Source of the DNA: Nereocystis luetkeana
Lineage: Eukaryota; Sar; Phaeophyceae; Laminariales; Laminariaceae
NCBI GenBank assembly: GCA_031213475.1
Contig: JARUPZ010000025.1
Location: 6,273,676-6,337,675 of the forward strand
DNA: 64,000 bases
Reading direction: 5' to 3'
This document shows positions 42,823-54,187 of the stretch, piece by piece. The notes under the pieces are model-generated. The model searched no databases. It was not told the origin of the DNA and worked only from the letters and a program-made list of their open reading frames with translations. The first letter of the stretch is position 1. Each line of letters begins with the position of its first letter. The translations under genes and the position numbers were made by a program.

Positions 42823-44624
42823 CCCTGTCGTGCCTGGCGGTCTTTGACGGCGTATTACGCAATGTAAATTACAACCCCATGCGTCCATTAATAGGCGGGA
42901 GGTTTCGTTCCGCCATTTCGGTAGGCGTGCCCCGTTGCGCCGCGTTCCCCCCCACCAATCTAACGTGGCTGCAAACGACACTCCACTACTATCACCACTG
43001 CACAGCTTGCTCAGGAAATGTCAAACGCTAACTGAATATATTGGAGGAACGAACCCGGCTTTAGATGGGGGCTGCTGCCTCATGCACCTACCTCGTATCT
43101 GTTTCTTCGCAGCCATACGTTTTGCGATACAAACGCATCGATAACGTTTATAGTAGTCACGTGCACACATCGGAGTCAATATAGAGGCGACTGCTCCGAG
43201 GTGTAGACAGGGGGGTCGTAATCGTGCTTATAATATATCCGACAAATGGCTGGTCGCCACTTGTTTCTCTCCGGATTGACAGTTCTCGAACGAATTCCAA
43301 CCCCAACCCTATCGCTGGTCACCATCACCCCGCTCGTCATGCACGCAGGTGTTATGACGACACCTAGGGAAGAGCACGGCAACGCCTACCGTTATCGTGT
43401 GGTACAATACATGTGTAATCGTACAAAAGAAGGAAACCGTAGGCCGTAGAGGCCGGTCTTAACGAGGAGTGGTTTTCAGTTTTTTTTTTTTTTTTTTCCA
43501 GTGGCCGAAAAGCTTCAACCCCGACAAATGACGTCTTTTAAGTTTTTGAGGATTTTCAGAAAATTAGGTACAAGGCTGTAGAGGATCGGGCAGCTGCACC
43601 GCTCGAGCTCTGCCACAACTCGCGTGCGTACAAGGCTGACCAGGGTCGTTCCCAATGTCCTCCGCAAGTCTTGGCCGATCGCGGAAGGCGCAACAGCTTT
43701 CTGGGCTCTCGGGGCCGAATTCGCGAGGTGACCGCACCGAGGGGACCGACCGACCGAGCTCTGTGAAGGGGAAAATAGCTGAGACGTTGCCGCGCTGGCG
43801 TTGTAGTGTGACGAGTTGGTGACGGATTTCACCCCCCAAGGCACCGACACCTGCCTACGAGGCAGACCGATGATAGTGGGACCACCGCACGGATGGGTTA
43901 CGCGAGCACAGCTGCTGCAGTGACGGTTCTGTGCCGGAGGGACGATTACTTCGTGAGCCAACTGAGGCACGCGCTCGACAGGACTCAACTTTCGCTGAAT
44001 TCGGTGAAAAGCCGAACGTTCAGAAAAACACGAAATATATTACGTGTCGTTAAGATCGACACTACTAAGCCGTAGGGCGTTGTAGATCGCATGATTTGGG
44101 CTTGATTGGGTTCGCGAAAAGGCAGATCTGGAGCGTTCTAGCCCCGGATTCCGCCGTAGGCATGAAGGCAGGAGGTTACCCAGGCTAGAACCGGCCCTCT
44201 CCCGTCGCGGGACTTCGAGCTCGGGTCGGCGCGGGCAAGAGGGGTGGTGATGAAGGATGCGGCGCAATCGACACCACCCTCCCTCTCGTTTTAGGCGCAG
44301 GTGTCAAGGCGACACCTACCTGGGGAACAGGACGGCAACGCACAATCGTGGTCGTGTACGTAGTACAATGCAGCTGTAGCCGTCACTTACGCATTTATTT
44401 CCAACGCGACACATTTAACGACGAATGCGGCACAATCATTCAACACTAACCGTAGGGAGTTTTTTATTTTCCTTTTTTTTTCCGTACGCAACGACAGCGT
44501 ACAGACGTTTGTTTCGAGCGACTCCTCCCGGTTATCTCCTTGCTGCCACCACCGCGGCGGGGTGACCGCACCCTGTCGAGCACCTCGAGGAATGGTTTAA
44601 CTCGAGAGCGCACACTTCCGTTTT

Positions 44625-44870
44625 TTTTCTCCTGAGGAGCCTGACTTGAGAAGCTCCGCATACCTCACCCCGAGAACTGACTTCGGCAAACATCAAAGGG
44701 CAATGATGGCTGATGAATCTTAATTACTCCAATAGCCCAACGGTAGCATACGAAGACGTCACGTTTCGAAACAAAGACTCGCACCCCGACGAGTTTGGGA
44801 TAAAGGAGTCCCGTCATTCAGAAAATATTTTTTTGTGGAAATGTGCTACAGTACCTCTCTATTGTAGCAC
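44625..44870 (+). mobile_element. Family B MITE with TACAGTA micro-insertion
   Basis: Palindrome-like GAGGAGCCTGACTTGAGAAG, inner block CTCACCCCGAGAACTGACTT, and right end CTCTATTGTAGCAC. Position 44847-44853 reads TACAGTA where the copy at 57032-57269 reads TA. Confidence 0.82.
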
Positions 44871-45145
44871 GCGTCCGCCGCGAACGTAGATTGGTCAGGG
44901 GGAAGCTCCCAGATGCTCACGTCTCCACCCAGTCACAGAACGAGTCTAGTCCGCGCGTATCACTTGTATAGTAGCCTATATATGGCTCGGCGGGGGACAC
45001 CGGTCGCGCGTTTTCTTTTCCCCACTTTTGGTTTCGAAGGAGTCAAGCCTTAGCCTTACTGGCGACCAGAACCAGAACGACGCACCAGATAAAATAATAA
45101 TAATACATGTTATCACGAACGCACGAGGTTGACGCCATAGCGCAT

Positions 45146-45149
45146 ATAT

Positions 45150-45180
<31 letters not shown>
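45146..45180 (+). repeat. (AT)n microsatellite
   Basis: Alternating AT with one phase break. Confidence 0.95.
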
Positions 45181-45264
45181 TAGCGCGCGTCGAATGTCAC
45201 GACCCTAATGGTTGTTGTAATGGCTTTACCGCAGCTTACTGCGTGTCGCGGGGTTCGCATTTAC

Positions 45265-45372
45265 TACAACGGGGGACCATAGTTAATAGGACCAAGTTTT
45301 GTGAGTAAAAATAGCGAAGTATACAGGTTTTTGCGTATACCGTAGGTCCTATTTACTATGGCCCCCGTACTA
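45265..45372 (-). mobile_element. Family A MITE
   Basis: Reverse copy, arms GGGGGACCATAGTTAATAGG and CCTATTTACTATGGCCCCCG. Confidence 0.9.
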
Positions 45373-45545
45373 CTAGTGTTTTCATGAATGTTCAACCTTA
45401 CGACACGCAAAATGGCGAAAAACAAACAAAACAAACCGGCGTGTGCCGTACGTATATACCGGCATGGTGCGCGTTTTTACGGCAATCGCAACTCACGCGT
45501 GCTCACGCCCCATTGGCCACATAGTTTACTAGTGGGGAGTGCTAC

Positions 45546-45654
45546 TATTACGGGGGACCATAGTTAACAGGACTTATGGTCTACATAAAAACCTTTATGT
45601 TTAACCATTTTTACTAGCAATATTTGGGCCTGTTAACTATGGCCCCCCGTAATA
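45546..45654 (+). mobile_element. Family A MITE, abutting a second copy
   Basis: Complete; its terminal TA (45653-45654) is shared with the next element. Confidence 0.92.
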
Positions 45655-45869
45655 TTACGGGGAACCATAGTTAATGGGACCTGAGGTATACATAAAAACC
45701 TATGTATTTAACCATTTCTACTATTACGGGGGTCCATAGTTAATAGGACCAGTTGTATACATAAAAACCTATATGTTTAACCATTTTTACTAACAATATT
45801 TGGTCCTGTTAACTATGGCCCCCCCGTAATAACAATATTTGGTCCTATTAACTATGGTCCCCCGTAATA
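45653..45869 (+). mobile_element. Family A MITE interrupted by another family A copy
   Basis: Left part 45653-45723, right part 45830-45869; the break is at TAC-TA-ACAATATT, as in the copy at 12361-12582. Confidence 0.9.
45724..45829 (+). mobile_element. Family A MITE nested in family A (same orientation)
   Basis: Flanked by TA at 45722-45723 and 45830-45831. Complete hairpin, ends TTACGGGGGTCC and GGCCCCCCCGTAA. Confidence 0.9.
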
Positions 45870-45924
45870 ACAACCTTTTGCAAACTTCTCCTGGTGCAGC
45901 ATTCCCCGCCTTCCGTCCTGAGGA

Positions 45925-45975
45925 GTTCTACGATAGAGGTTCACCCCATTGTGCGTGAGGCTCCTCTTGTCCCCC
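45925..45975 (+). mobile_element. Family B MITE, left-end fragment
   Basis: TTCTACGATAGAGGTTCACC then GAGGCTCCTCTTG; truncated after about 50 bp. Confidence 0.7.
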
Positions 45976-46062
45976 CAAAGGCACACCACGATGCCGAATG
46001 GAACGGGGACGAAGCGTATGAAAACAAACGACTGACGCTACACGCATCTCGTACGTGTACGT

Positions 46063-46067
46063 ACGTA

Positions 46068-46103
<36 letters not shown>

Positions 46104-46112
46104 CGTACGTAC
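46063..46112 (+). repeat. (CGCA)n microsatellite
   Basis: About nine perfect ACGC units flanked by ACGTACGT. Confidence 0.95.
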
Positions 46113-46228
46113 GCAGTATGCCCAACAATGCCCAACACAAGTTACACAGTAGTGATCCTTCGACTGGCGCCCAGTAAGGACCCCGTAATGGTTCTGTGTG
46201 CCGTTTTTCCCCCAAAAACGTAATCCCG

Positions 46229-46450
46229 TTCTACGATAGCGGTAGCACATTTCCGCTATTTGTTTTGTGAAAAAAGGGGTTCCTTGACCCCAATCTTGAT
46301 TTCGAAAAAAAAAAAACTTTTGTAGACTTGGCCCATGGGATTATTCGCCGCGATGCATTTTGATTTTTGCTGACGTCAGTTTTCGGGTGAGGTATGGAGC
46401 TCCTTAAGTGAGGAGCCTCATAAACTTTAGGGTGAACCTGTATCGTAGAA
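46229..46450 (-). mobile_element. Family B MITE
   Basis: TTCTACGATAGCGGTAGCAC and CCTGTATCGTAGAA; nearly identical to 9410-9649 in the inner 150 bp. Confidence 0.88.
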
Positions 46451-46844
46451 CGGGTCCGTAATCCCTCTATCGCAAAACGCCTCTTCTACAGTGTTTAAAT
46501 CTACAGTGTTAATATCAATAGTGCAATTTTAAAGTGCTGTAGTCTGTTGTCCTCGCCAAAAACGGCGATTGAGATGTCGTATGGTAGGAGTCCGTGGTGC
46601 ATCGCCCCTTCACCGACCGCCCTCTACTCGTACACAAACCCCTCGGTACACATTACACCAGCCAGTATAGGCAGGCCGCCTGGGGGCCTTGACGCGCCGA
46701 AAAAAAGACCGACCCCCCACAATCTTCTCCTAAACACGCAATTAATTGTCAAACAAATAAATGCGTGGGGACTACACTACTGTAATTCACACGATTAAAA
46801 TGGCTCAAGTCGCAAATTTCTTTGTCTTCCCCTACCAGGATAAG

Positions 46845-46932
46845 GATGGCAACACTGATGGCGACACTGATGGCAACACTTATGGCAACACTGATGGCAA
46901 CACTTATGGCAACACTGATGGCAACACTGATG
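46845..46932 (+). repeat. 12-bp minisatellite GATGGCAACACT
   Basis: Seven to eight units with GAC or TAT replacing single codon-sized steps. Open reading through it (TDGNTDGNT; minus SVAISVAIS) is due to the 12-bp period. Confidence 0.95.
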
Positions 46933-47648
46933 CTATCATCACTTTTGAAAGCAGTGAGACAAGACACCTAGCCCGCTTCAACACGAGGGCGTTCGCGACG
47001 ATCCAACTTGGGTTGCGATCTACAGTGCAATATGACGAGCTGCGGGTTGAACAGTACATTTCTCCGTTTTGCTGTCCAACCCACAACGTAGCCCAAACCC
47101 AAGAGGCTAAAAAACGCCATTTTCGGTTCTCTTCCCCCCAACAGCGATATGTTTTCTCGCGAAGAAGAGGTTTATTGTAAATAATATAAAACAGAATACG
47201 AAGAAACCCCCCACCGAATCCTTCGCAAACACCCTGTAAAACGGTAGTGCTAAGGCCGACAACGGGCTTAACGCGCCCCAAACGACCAGTCTCATTCAAG
47301 CCGGGTGGCGTAGTTGGTCCCGAGACAACCCTTGATTGACCGCCCCCTCTACTGTCCCAGCACGACCTCCACGGGCTGGGCTGGAATCTTAGGACAGTCC
47401 TAAGGCCAAAAGCAACCTTTGGCGCGTCGAAGAAGACAGACAGATGTCTATATACTGCTTATTTCGTCGTGACGGGGGTTTCTAACCCGTTAGGCACCCG
47501 AGACACTACAGTCACTACATCCACACTTACTTGTGATAAAACATACATGCCTTTTTGGCGCAATCTCCCTCTCGAGTGCTGCCTGCCACTTCATGAACCC
47601 CCTCCCCCCCCCCCCGTAGAACATCCATAAAGAAATATGCTGGTGCTT

Positions 47649-47672
47649 GGTACCTGGTACCTGGTACCTGGT
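47649..47672 (+). repeat. Three TACCTGG units in tandem
   Basis: TACCTGG repeated three times; the same word is the micro-insertion seen inside MITEs. Double copies occur at about 10486 and 13650. Confidence 0.9.
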
Positions 47673-48390
47673 GGAGGGGAGGAGAATCCAAGGCACATGA
47701 CGACTACGTATTGCACCGTATTGGCCTTCACGCAAGAAACCGGGATGCTGGCCTCGGCTTGATCTGATATTGGACAAGTATCGATTCCTGAAGTTGCACT
47801 TTCCCACAAATCAAAAGCTGAGTTTGTTTTCGGGCTCGGTTCTATGTGGGAGGATCAGTAGTGTACGTTGTACATGCCGGTTGACACAACGACAATCTCG
47901 GCGCCGTCAAATGGGAGGGCAGTCATGCTGCGTGCGCATCGTATGCACCACTTACGTATCCTGCTCGCGTTTCGTGGTTTAGACGAACAATCGCGTTGGG
48001 GGATATCGCGCGTCGAACGTTTGATGTATACACGTGTCTCGGGTTAACGATATGTCAGGCTGCCGAAATGTCGAACTGCTGTAGATCGAGTTTCGTAGGT
48101 ATCGTGTCGAACACGCTCTGCCTTACAACCCTCGGCACCCTCGAACAACGGTTTCTCCTCAATGCTGAGCGAAAACATCGGACGTAAAAAACAATCGAGA
48201 AATCTGATGTAATTTCTGTATCGAGCACTGCCTTGGCCGTCCGTCTACACAGCTAACAGTGCCAACATATTTCCAAATTTATTACCCAAGAAGCCCTACC
48301 CGCTTCATGTTGCCTAGCCCGTAGTCGTCGTTCGCTTTCGACGCTCTTTTCGGGGTCGAGCCTGGACATCTTAGCGTAGACAACCGGCAT

Positions 48391-48449
48391 TCACTCCTTG
48401 TCCGGGAGAAGGCTCAAGTACATGTTCCACCAGCATGCCACCAAATTGC
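48391..48449 (-). CDS. Mpv17-family gene exon 5 (C-terminus)
   Basis: The acceptor is ...GCCACAG. GNLVACWWNMYLSLLPDKE then TGA. F-G-N-L-V-x-x-x-W-N-x-Y-L-S is the family's C-terminal helix and motif. The stop codon occupies 48391-48393. Confidence 0.93.
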
Positions 48450-49475
48450 CTGTGGCCGGTAGTGGATTGCCAAAGCGAGCGGGGTGGGAGCAGGTGGGAC
48501 GAGGGTGTGTGTGTGTGTGGGGGGGGGGGGTTACCTCAAGGAGGGGGAAGAGAGGAGTCTCGGGTAGAGAGGAGGGGAGGGGAGGGTGGAAGGGAGAGAT
48601 GTGGAGGGGTGGGTTGATTCGGCCGACGAATGAACTAAATAATCACCTCAAACTCAGGCAGGGAGGGGAGAGGAAGAGGAGGAGGAGGAGGCTAGGGTCG
48701 TGGGTGCACAAAATGACTTTCGGAAGGGGGTGCAATCTCAAACGATTTACGCGCGCAAGCAGCACACACAAAAACGGCGGGAGATCAAGCTATTGTGCGT
48801 TGAGGGTGTGCTTGGTTTCCACCGCGACGATTCAGAGGCGTTTCGACCCTCTTCTGCCCCCCCCGATGACCCCAACGGTTCTTATTTCGATCAACGGGGG
48901 GAGCGCGAGCAGGGTCGCAGCGGAGCGTAAGCTTGGGGGAGCTGTCCCGGCTCACCGTTTGGCAAGTCCCGTTTGGCCAGTCCTATCGTCTACAGAGAAT
49001 GGAGCGTAGTCTAGAGTAATTGTCGTCTTGTTAAATAAGGCCCAACCATAGGATAACACCGTCCATTCCCCTCCCCTATTTCTTCTCTTGACCCCAGTTT
49101 CTCGCCCCCCTCGCCCCCGTTTGTCTGTTTGTCCCCCCCCCTGGTCGGCTTTGTTTCTGCTCCTCCCCTCTCTCGTCTCCCCTGTTCACACTCCCCGCCT
49201 CTCTCTCGTTCCGCGCGGCTTTATCCCGTACACCCTTTGCCCTAAACCAGATGTCACCCACTCCTCCCCATCTCCGCTGCTCCTCTCTCCCTGCCCCCTT
49301 GTTCGACCAAGCGACGCATCGGTCGTGATTTGTTGGCAGAGAACCGCAACGGCCAAGAGGACCAGAGACCGGCCTTGCCCCCTATCGCCCTGCCCCCCCC
49401 CCCCCTGCTAAACCTGCCCCCCTCCCACCCGCCCATGTCCGTCCACCCATCCCGTGTCAAAACGAACGAGCTCAC
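48450..49475 (-). other. Mpv17-family gene intron 4
   Basis: G-rich minisatellite (GGGGAGAGG words) at 48510-48700 on the plus strand and C-rich DNA at 49060-49400. No coding segment recognised. Confidence 0.7.
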
Positions 49476-49539
49476 CAAAAATAGGGCAGTACTCCAGGGG
49501 GATCACCTTGAAGTTGAACAGCTGTGTCAGCGTACACAC
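49476..49539 (-). CDS. Mpv17-family gene exon 4
   Basis: The acceptor is ...AGAGCAG and the donor GTGAGC. VCTLTQLFNFKVIPLEYCPI F plus one base; N-F-x-x-I-P-L-x-Y-x-x-x-F is the most conserved stretch of the family. The usual W of N-W-K-x-W-P is replaced by C/T here. Confidence 0.92.
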
Positions 49540-50229
49540 CTGCTCTTCATCATAGGCCGAGAACAAGGAAGCGAGAAATGAAACCGTGGCCGTAAGAATA
49601 TCGTGTGTAGAAGACTGAAAACTGCGAACAGACATAAATACTTCAAAGTATATATATATATATATGGTGCGTAACAATTAGAGAGAAATCAATTACTACA
49701 AATGTTGAAGCTCATTTGCAACAACAAGAAACAAACGGTCCACATTGGTGCTGTACTTCGTTTGGGAACTCAAGAGGTCGGAGGAAGCACAAAATGTAAT
49801 GGCAAACGGCAAACGGCAGCAACGAGACGAAGCAGCCCACAACCAGCCTGCTGGAGTGCAGGTTTTTACCCGTTTTTGTACTGGGACTACCGTGCCCAGC
49901 ACGGGGTTGCACGACCCGCGCGCCGCACGGAATTCGAGCAATGCCTTATAAGGGTGGCGGCTTATATTTGTCAGGGATTTTACCACATGAGGAGCTTGAT
50001 ATCTCACCCGAAACATGACGTCGAAGAAATTGGTTAGCGCAACGTTTCCATGCTCTAGTTCTGAAACATAACCCCTGTAAAAAAGTGCCATATTCATGAG
50101 ATGTTGCTCTCGTAAGGAGCTCAACCACCTAGAACGCGCTGAGCCCAAACGTACCGCGAGATGAGTCCCAGTCATTGTAGGGTTCCCAGAACGCGGTCGA
50201 ACCCGACGCACCTCGTTCCAGCTTAGGCC

Positions 50230-50870
50230 GTTCAAGCTCGGCTAAAAGGAGCTCCACGTCTTACGCTCCACACCCTATGCTATACCCCACGCCCAACAGC
50301 TTTTCTTCATCCTCGCTATCCCCCCACCGCTACATCCCACCCCTTATTTCATACGCCACATCCCACCACCATGTCGCACCCCCGATGGTCCAGATTTCGC
50401 CCCCTAACCCCACCCCAAAGGTACATACACACCGTCCCAAATCGCACGCCAGATGATACGCATCACACCCTATACCCGCCACCCCCCCATACCACATGGC
50501 ACAACGCAGCGCACTCTCCCCATCTTACACCCCACATAATGTTTTAGCCTCCCGCTGTCACATCTCGTACCCCTCCATCACCTCCCACATGGAATCCCAG
50601 AATACCGCGCTCGTTTCAGTTCGCATTGAACGCTCCGACACCGGGGCTTTCCATCCCCACCTAGCATGTCATCCGACATCTGACAATCCCAGATCCCGTC
50701 ACGCGTCTCACATCCCATCCAATCCACTACCCCGTCGACCTCATCTCACGCCTCTTATCACATCCCGAATCTCGTCTAACACTCGGCAAACCCTATCCCA
50801 TCCCACGCGCCCCGAAGCGCGCGTTCCACATCTCCCGACCCCGTCTCACACTCTACCTATCCCGGACATG
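50230..50870. other. CATCCCAC/CTCACAC-rich low-complexity DNA in Mpv17 intron 3
   Basis: CATCCCACC, ACATCCCA and TCTCACATCCC words recur irregularly through about 600 bp. It looks like an eroded satellite. No gene. Confidence 0.65.
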
Positions 50871-50876
50871 TCGCAC

Positions 50877-51063
50877 CTTCCAGTTAGTCATGAGCGCCCC
50901 GACGTACATCGCTCTGGCGTCTTTGATGGACCTCTCTACTCCGCACCCCTGCAGCAGGTTGAGGCAAACCAGCGTTACCGCTAGGTAGGGTGGGGTCAAC
51001 ACGAACCGATCCATCGCCAGCTTGAAGGTGATGTCTCGGGCTCCCCCCGGGGCTTCATCTGCC
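50877..51063 (-). CDS. Mpv17-family gene exon 3
   Basis: The frame RDITFKLAMDRFVLTPPYLA, VTLVCLNLLQGCGVERSIKD, ARAMYVGALMTNWK ends at a phase-0 donor GTGCGA. D-R-F-V-L-T-P matches the family's D-Q-x-x-x-x-P, and N-W-K is the conserved turn. The acceptor chosen (…GTCGGAG) is the one that keeps phase 2; its pyrimidine tract is weak, so the first ten codons are less certain. Confidence 0.88.
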
Positions 51064-51079
51064 CTCCGACGTCTTCCAT

Positions 51080-51430
51080 CGAGGGTTGGCGGTCGTGGGT
51101 GATGAGGGCGAGGGTAGGGAGTGTGGGCGAGGGTTGAGTTGTGTTAGGGGTGGCGTGGCGACCGGGGCGGGAGGCGGCGTAGAGGCGGGGGCGGGGGTTG
51201 GGGGAATTGGGACGTTCGGAGTTCCTTTCGCTGGCTGTGGCGGGAGGCGAGGGCTAGGGTGGGGGTGTGGGTGAGAGTGGGGGCTTGGGTTGGGGTAAGG
51301 GTTGCGAGTTGGGGTGGGGGGGGGGAGGGGGTCGTCATGGTGGCGGCAGGGAAAGAGGTAGGGGTGTGAGCGGTGGCAGGTTTGAGGGGTGGGGTGTGGA
51401 GTTAGCAGTTGGGGCTGACGCTGAGGTTGG
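51080..51430. other. GGGTG/GGGCGAGGG-rich tract in Mpv17 intron 2
   Basis: Imperfect GTTGGGGTGGGGG / GAGGGCTAGGG words on the plus strand; on the minus strand it yields a long Pro-rich frame that I reject as a gene. Confidence 0.7.
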
Positions 51431-52229
51431 GTGAAGGCGGGTAGAGTTGAGAGAGGTTCCAGCGGTTTGGAAAATAAGAACCCAGCCAGGAGCACTGATT
51501 TTGTTTTTCTCTCCGACAAGCCGTGATACGCTGAACACAATTCGTCATGTTTTGGTTGCAAAATATCAAAACCATCCCTCGTCGAGGCGTTACTGTCCGC
51601 TGGATAAATAGCTTCGGGATTTTCAGACTGGCTCATCCGATCTATAAGCGCCATGCACCATACACTAGATACAAGACCCCCCCCTCCGCCCCCTCCCAAA
51701 CCACCTCCAAAGGAATACCACGGTACGAGGGATATGTTTGGGCCGAAACAAATCTGATTAGCGCGGAGGTGCCAACCAGAGGAACTGCCTCTCATCCTGC
51801 CAATCCAATTATTGTGATATACATATGGTACTGGTTCGATTGTTCGTCGGGTTGAGCCTACAGTGGGGCTGTCTCCAGAGTGCCGGTGAAATGTCTTGGC
51901 AGGGTGGGATTCATCGGCGTGGCAGTGTGCGGAAGGATGCCAGTGCCCGCTATATTGCCGGTGTATTGGCCTCACACGGTACCACTAAAATACAGAGACA
52001 CCGGCACTGCAGGCGGTTTCCGGCTGCCATGTAGACCTCCTTACGCTGGAAACCCAATGACACATATGTACCCCCTTCTAGCGTAGTGCGAATCGTAAAA
52101 ACAATCGCCACGCACCAGGGAATACCCCCACCCCCCGACCCCCTGAAATACAGGCACAATGCATCTGGTCCTTGACCTCCCCTTCCCCCCGTCCGTCCCT
52201 CCCTTATCACCCCACCCCCCTCCGCTCAC

Positions 52230-52577
52230 CTCACAGCGAGCCTGTCGAGCGCTCGATACCACCAGTGGAACACGGGCCCTTTCACAACAAGCCCAAAAAC
52301 GGCAAACGCTGCTAACCTCCTGAGGAGTCCGGGCGACCCCCCCACAAGATCCACCGGTACTCCCGCCCCAGCCCTTACGTCAAATCCCACGCCTATCCCA
52401 GCCCTTCCTACCAGCTCTGACGCTTGTGCAGACGAGGGAGACGAACAGGGCGGTGGCGGTGTGGGTGGGGGGACTGGGGAGCAGGAGGGGGAGGTGGAGG
52501 AGGCGCGTGAGGCTGACCCTAGGAGCTGCCCGAGAGAGGAGATGATGGCGGCGGTGATAGACTTCGTCAGAAGTGGC
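52230..52577 (-). CDS. Mpv17-family gene exon 2, with Pro/Ser-rich insertion
   Basis: The acceptor is ...CCCTGTCAG and the donor GTGAGC. PLLTKSITAAIISSLGQLLG is the first membrane helix. A low-complexity stretch of about 45-60 residues follows (SPSCSPVPPPTPPPPCSSPS). Then GGSPGLLRRLAAFAVFGLVV and KGPVFHWWYRALDRLAV make helix 2 and the H-x-W-Y motif. The usual G-D-x-x-x-Q segment after helix 1 is replaced by the insertion, which is unusual. Phase 2 in and 2 out. Confidence 0.88.
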
Positions 52578-52611
52578 CTGACAGGGAAGATTGGGGTGAC
52601 GGGGCAGGAGA

Positions 52612-52720
52612 TGGGGGGGGGGGGGGGGGGTGTACGTATTGTCATGGATGGCGGTAGTCGTATGACCATAGACCCTCGCATCCCTACAATGTAGGAACAG
52701 AGGGGGGGGGGGGGGAGAGG
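52612..52720 (-). repeat. Family D fragment between G runs
   Basis: GTCATGGATGGCGGTAGTCG, ATGACCATAGACCCTCGCAT, CCCTACAATG in reverse orientation, with G runs at 52612-52630 and 52700-52713. Confidence 0.75.
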
Positions 52721-53249
52721 AGGGGGCGATGGTGGTGGGTGGGATGGGATGAAGGGAATAGGTGGGAGGTGGGTGGGGGCGGTGGCGGTGGCGGTGGTGA
52801 TAATGAGGATGGGGGAGGAGGCGTTGTAGAGGATGGTGTTGAGGATATACATAGAGGGGAATTTGGTATCGATGGTAATGCTGATGATGGTGGTGATCAA
52901 TCTTATATGATGATGGTGATAGTGTTGGCGATGGCAAATGTGGCACTGATAAGGAGGCGTGCTACTCGTACAAGAGGGGCGGTTCCTCACACGTCCTGTT
53001 GTTCGCGCCGCTCAGAGGCACACCGCCGAGTGCCTACCGTAGTTTGTTGCAATCTTGCCACACCTTTGTGGTTGGGTTGTAGGCACCGACATGGTACTTC
53101 TTGCTACCTTTACGCCGCACCAACTACGTAAACAATTGATGCCGTCTCCAAAGAGGTAAATATGCACTCTCTCGGGTGGCCTAAACGCGGTCATATATGT
53201 ACCGTATTGCGGTAGCTCCCCCACCGTGCCATCAGTCCAAAACACGATA

Positions 53250-53470
53250 ATGATGAGGGTAAAATGATGATGATAATGGTGTTGAACATAGTGATTGTTT
53301 TGATTTTGGTGATGACGATGATTTTGCTGATGATGACGACGATGATGACGAGGGTGATGATGGTGATGGTATTGACGACCATCATGACGATGGTGATAGT
53401 GATAATGATGATGATGATTGATGATGCTGGCGAACGGTGTGATCATATGGATGATGGCAACCATGATGGC
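53250..53470 (+). repeat. (GATGAT)/(GTGATG) repeat tract
   Basis: Imperfect GATGATGACGACGATGATG words over 220 bp in intron 1 of the Mpv17-family gene. Confidence 0.9.
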
Positions 53471-53840
53471 AACAGTGGTGACGACGGCCTCAGAGATGAG
53501 GGTGATGGTCACGACGGATATGATGTGCATGGTGATCGCGACCGCGACCCCCGAACATTGAACACACCGGGGATAAAGTTCCAAAATGAAGCACACCAAG
53601 AAGAAAACAACGGTAACTACAGTAGATACATGGGCCAAACCTTTCCACGAAAAACGGAAGGTCCTACCATACGCTGTACCACTACCGTAAGACAGGGCGA
53701 AGAAACTACCAGCAATGCATACACAGGTTGACAAAATAGTACGTTGTGCGCAAATAGCAACATACCGTGTATGAATATCATTCGGGGAGAAATACCAGAT
53801 GACGAGCCAACAGTATACTTCTATTGTACTAACGTTGGCT

Positions 53841-53956
53841 AATACGGGGGGCCATAGTAAATATAATCTACGGTATGCTCAAAAAGCTACCAGGGTATAT
53901 TCTTACCTATGTTTACTAACAATATTTGGTCCTATTTACTATGGTCCCCCGTAATA
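53841..53956 (+). mobile_element. Family A MITE with TACCAGGGTA micro-insertion
   Basis: Position 53888-53897 reads TACCAGGGTA where others read TA. It lies in intron 1 of the Mpv17-family gene. Confidence 0.9.
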
Positions 53957-54161
53957 ATTGTACGCCACATTGAACAAGCAAGGCGTGGGGTACTTTTCGG
54001 GGCTTGTGGGATAAACACCATTGCAATATAACAATGGTACACGTAGAAATCACAATCTTGTGAGTAGTTGGATTAGATTCACGCAAGAGGCACCCCGTTA
54101 TAGCAGTCAAAATTTCCGGTCGGGTGTTTATTCTTCGGAGCCTCAGCGGACGACATCATAC

Positions 54162-54187
54162 CTCTCCATCATGAAGAGCTGGTACAT
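54162..54187 (-). CDS. Mpv17-family gene exon 1 (3' part; start uncertain)
   Basis: The donor after 54162 is GTATGA. The sure part reads ...W-A-M-Y-Q-L-F-M-M-E-R, ending in phase 2 and joining G of exon 2 to give R-P-L-L-T-K. W-x-x-Y-Q...P is the family's N-terminal signature, so translation probably starts before the Met at 54187. The same frame is open back to a Met at 54568 through an Arg/Gly/Glu-rich stretch made from a purine repeat, and an unseen upstream exon is also possible. Confidence 0.65.

Larger units (their letters stand above)
40266..48390. other. Region without an identified gene
   Basis: Holds family D (40620-40745), AG-rich DNA (42686-42822), families A, B and microsatellites listed separately, and weak ORFs at 41366-41530 (plus), 43515-43988 (minus) and 46547-46798 (plus). 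The last contains TAIEMSYGRSPW, faintly like the end of a Ty1/copia integrase, but too short to call. A pair of direct repeats (43345-43420 and 44290-44375, CAGGTGT..GACACCTA then CGGCAACGC) points to an old duplication. Confidence 0.5.
48391..54187 (-). other. Mpv17/PMP22-family membrane protein gene (5 exons)
   Basis: Gene-level entry. Five minus-strand exons join in frame into a protein of at least about 230 residues. It has WAMYQLFMMERPLLTKSITA at the N-side, FHWWYRALDRL, DRFVLTPPY, MTNWK^VCTLTQLFNFKVIP, LEYCPIFGNLVACWWNMYLS and a stop. These match the family in order: W-x-x-Y...P, H-x-W-Y, D-Q/R-x-x-x-x-P, N-W-K, N-F-x-x-V/I-P and FGN/W-N-x-Y-L-S. The family is four-helix membrane proteins of peroxisome, mitochondrion or plastid; the compartment is not clear here. 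The 5' end is uncertain. Confidence 0.9.

Noticed and set aside
46547..46798. Copia integrase fragment (TAIEMSYGRSPW)
   Set aside because: Only about 12 residues resemble the family; the rest does not, and there are no LTRs or neighbouring pol segments.
46749..46967. SVAISVAIS repeat protein (minus)
   Set aside because: Twelve-bp minisatellite translated; no start context or domain.
42183..48390. Continuation of the ATP-grasp gene right of the N gap
   Set aside because: Looked for GPCLVEV-, APLWEAM- and DCFTRPG-like codon strings on the plus strand and found none.
51055..51975. 306-codon minus-strand frame
   Set aside because: Mostly Pro/Thr/His from GGGTG words; the Mpv17-family exons on the same strand use other segments and the frame shows no domain.
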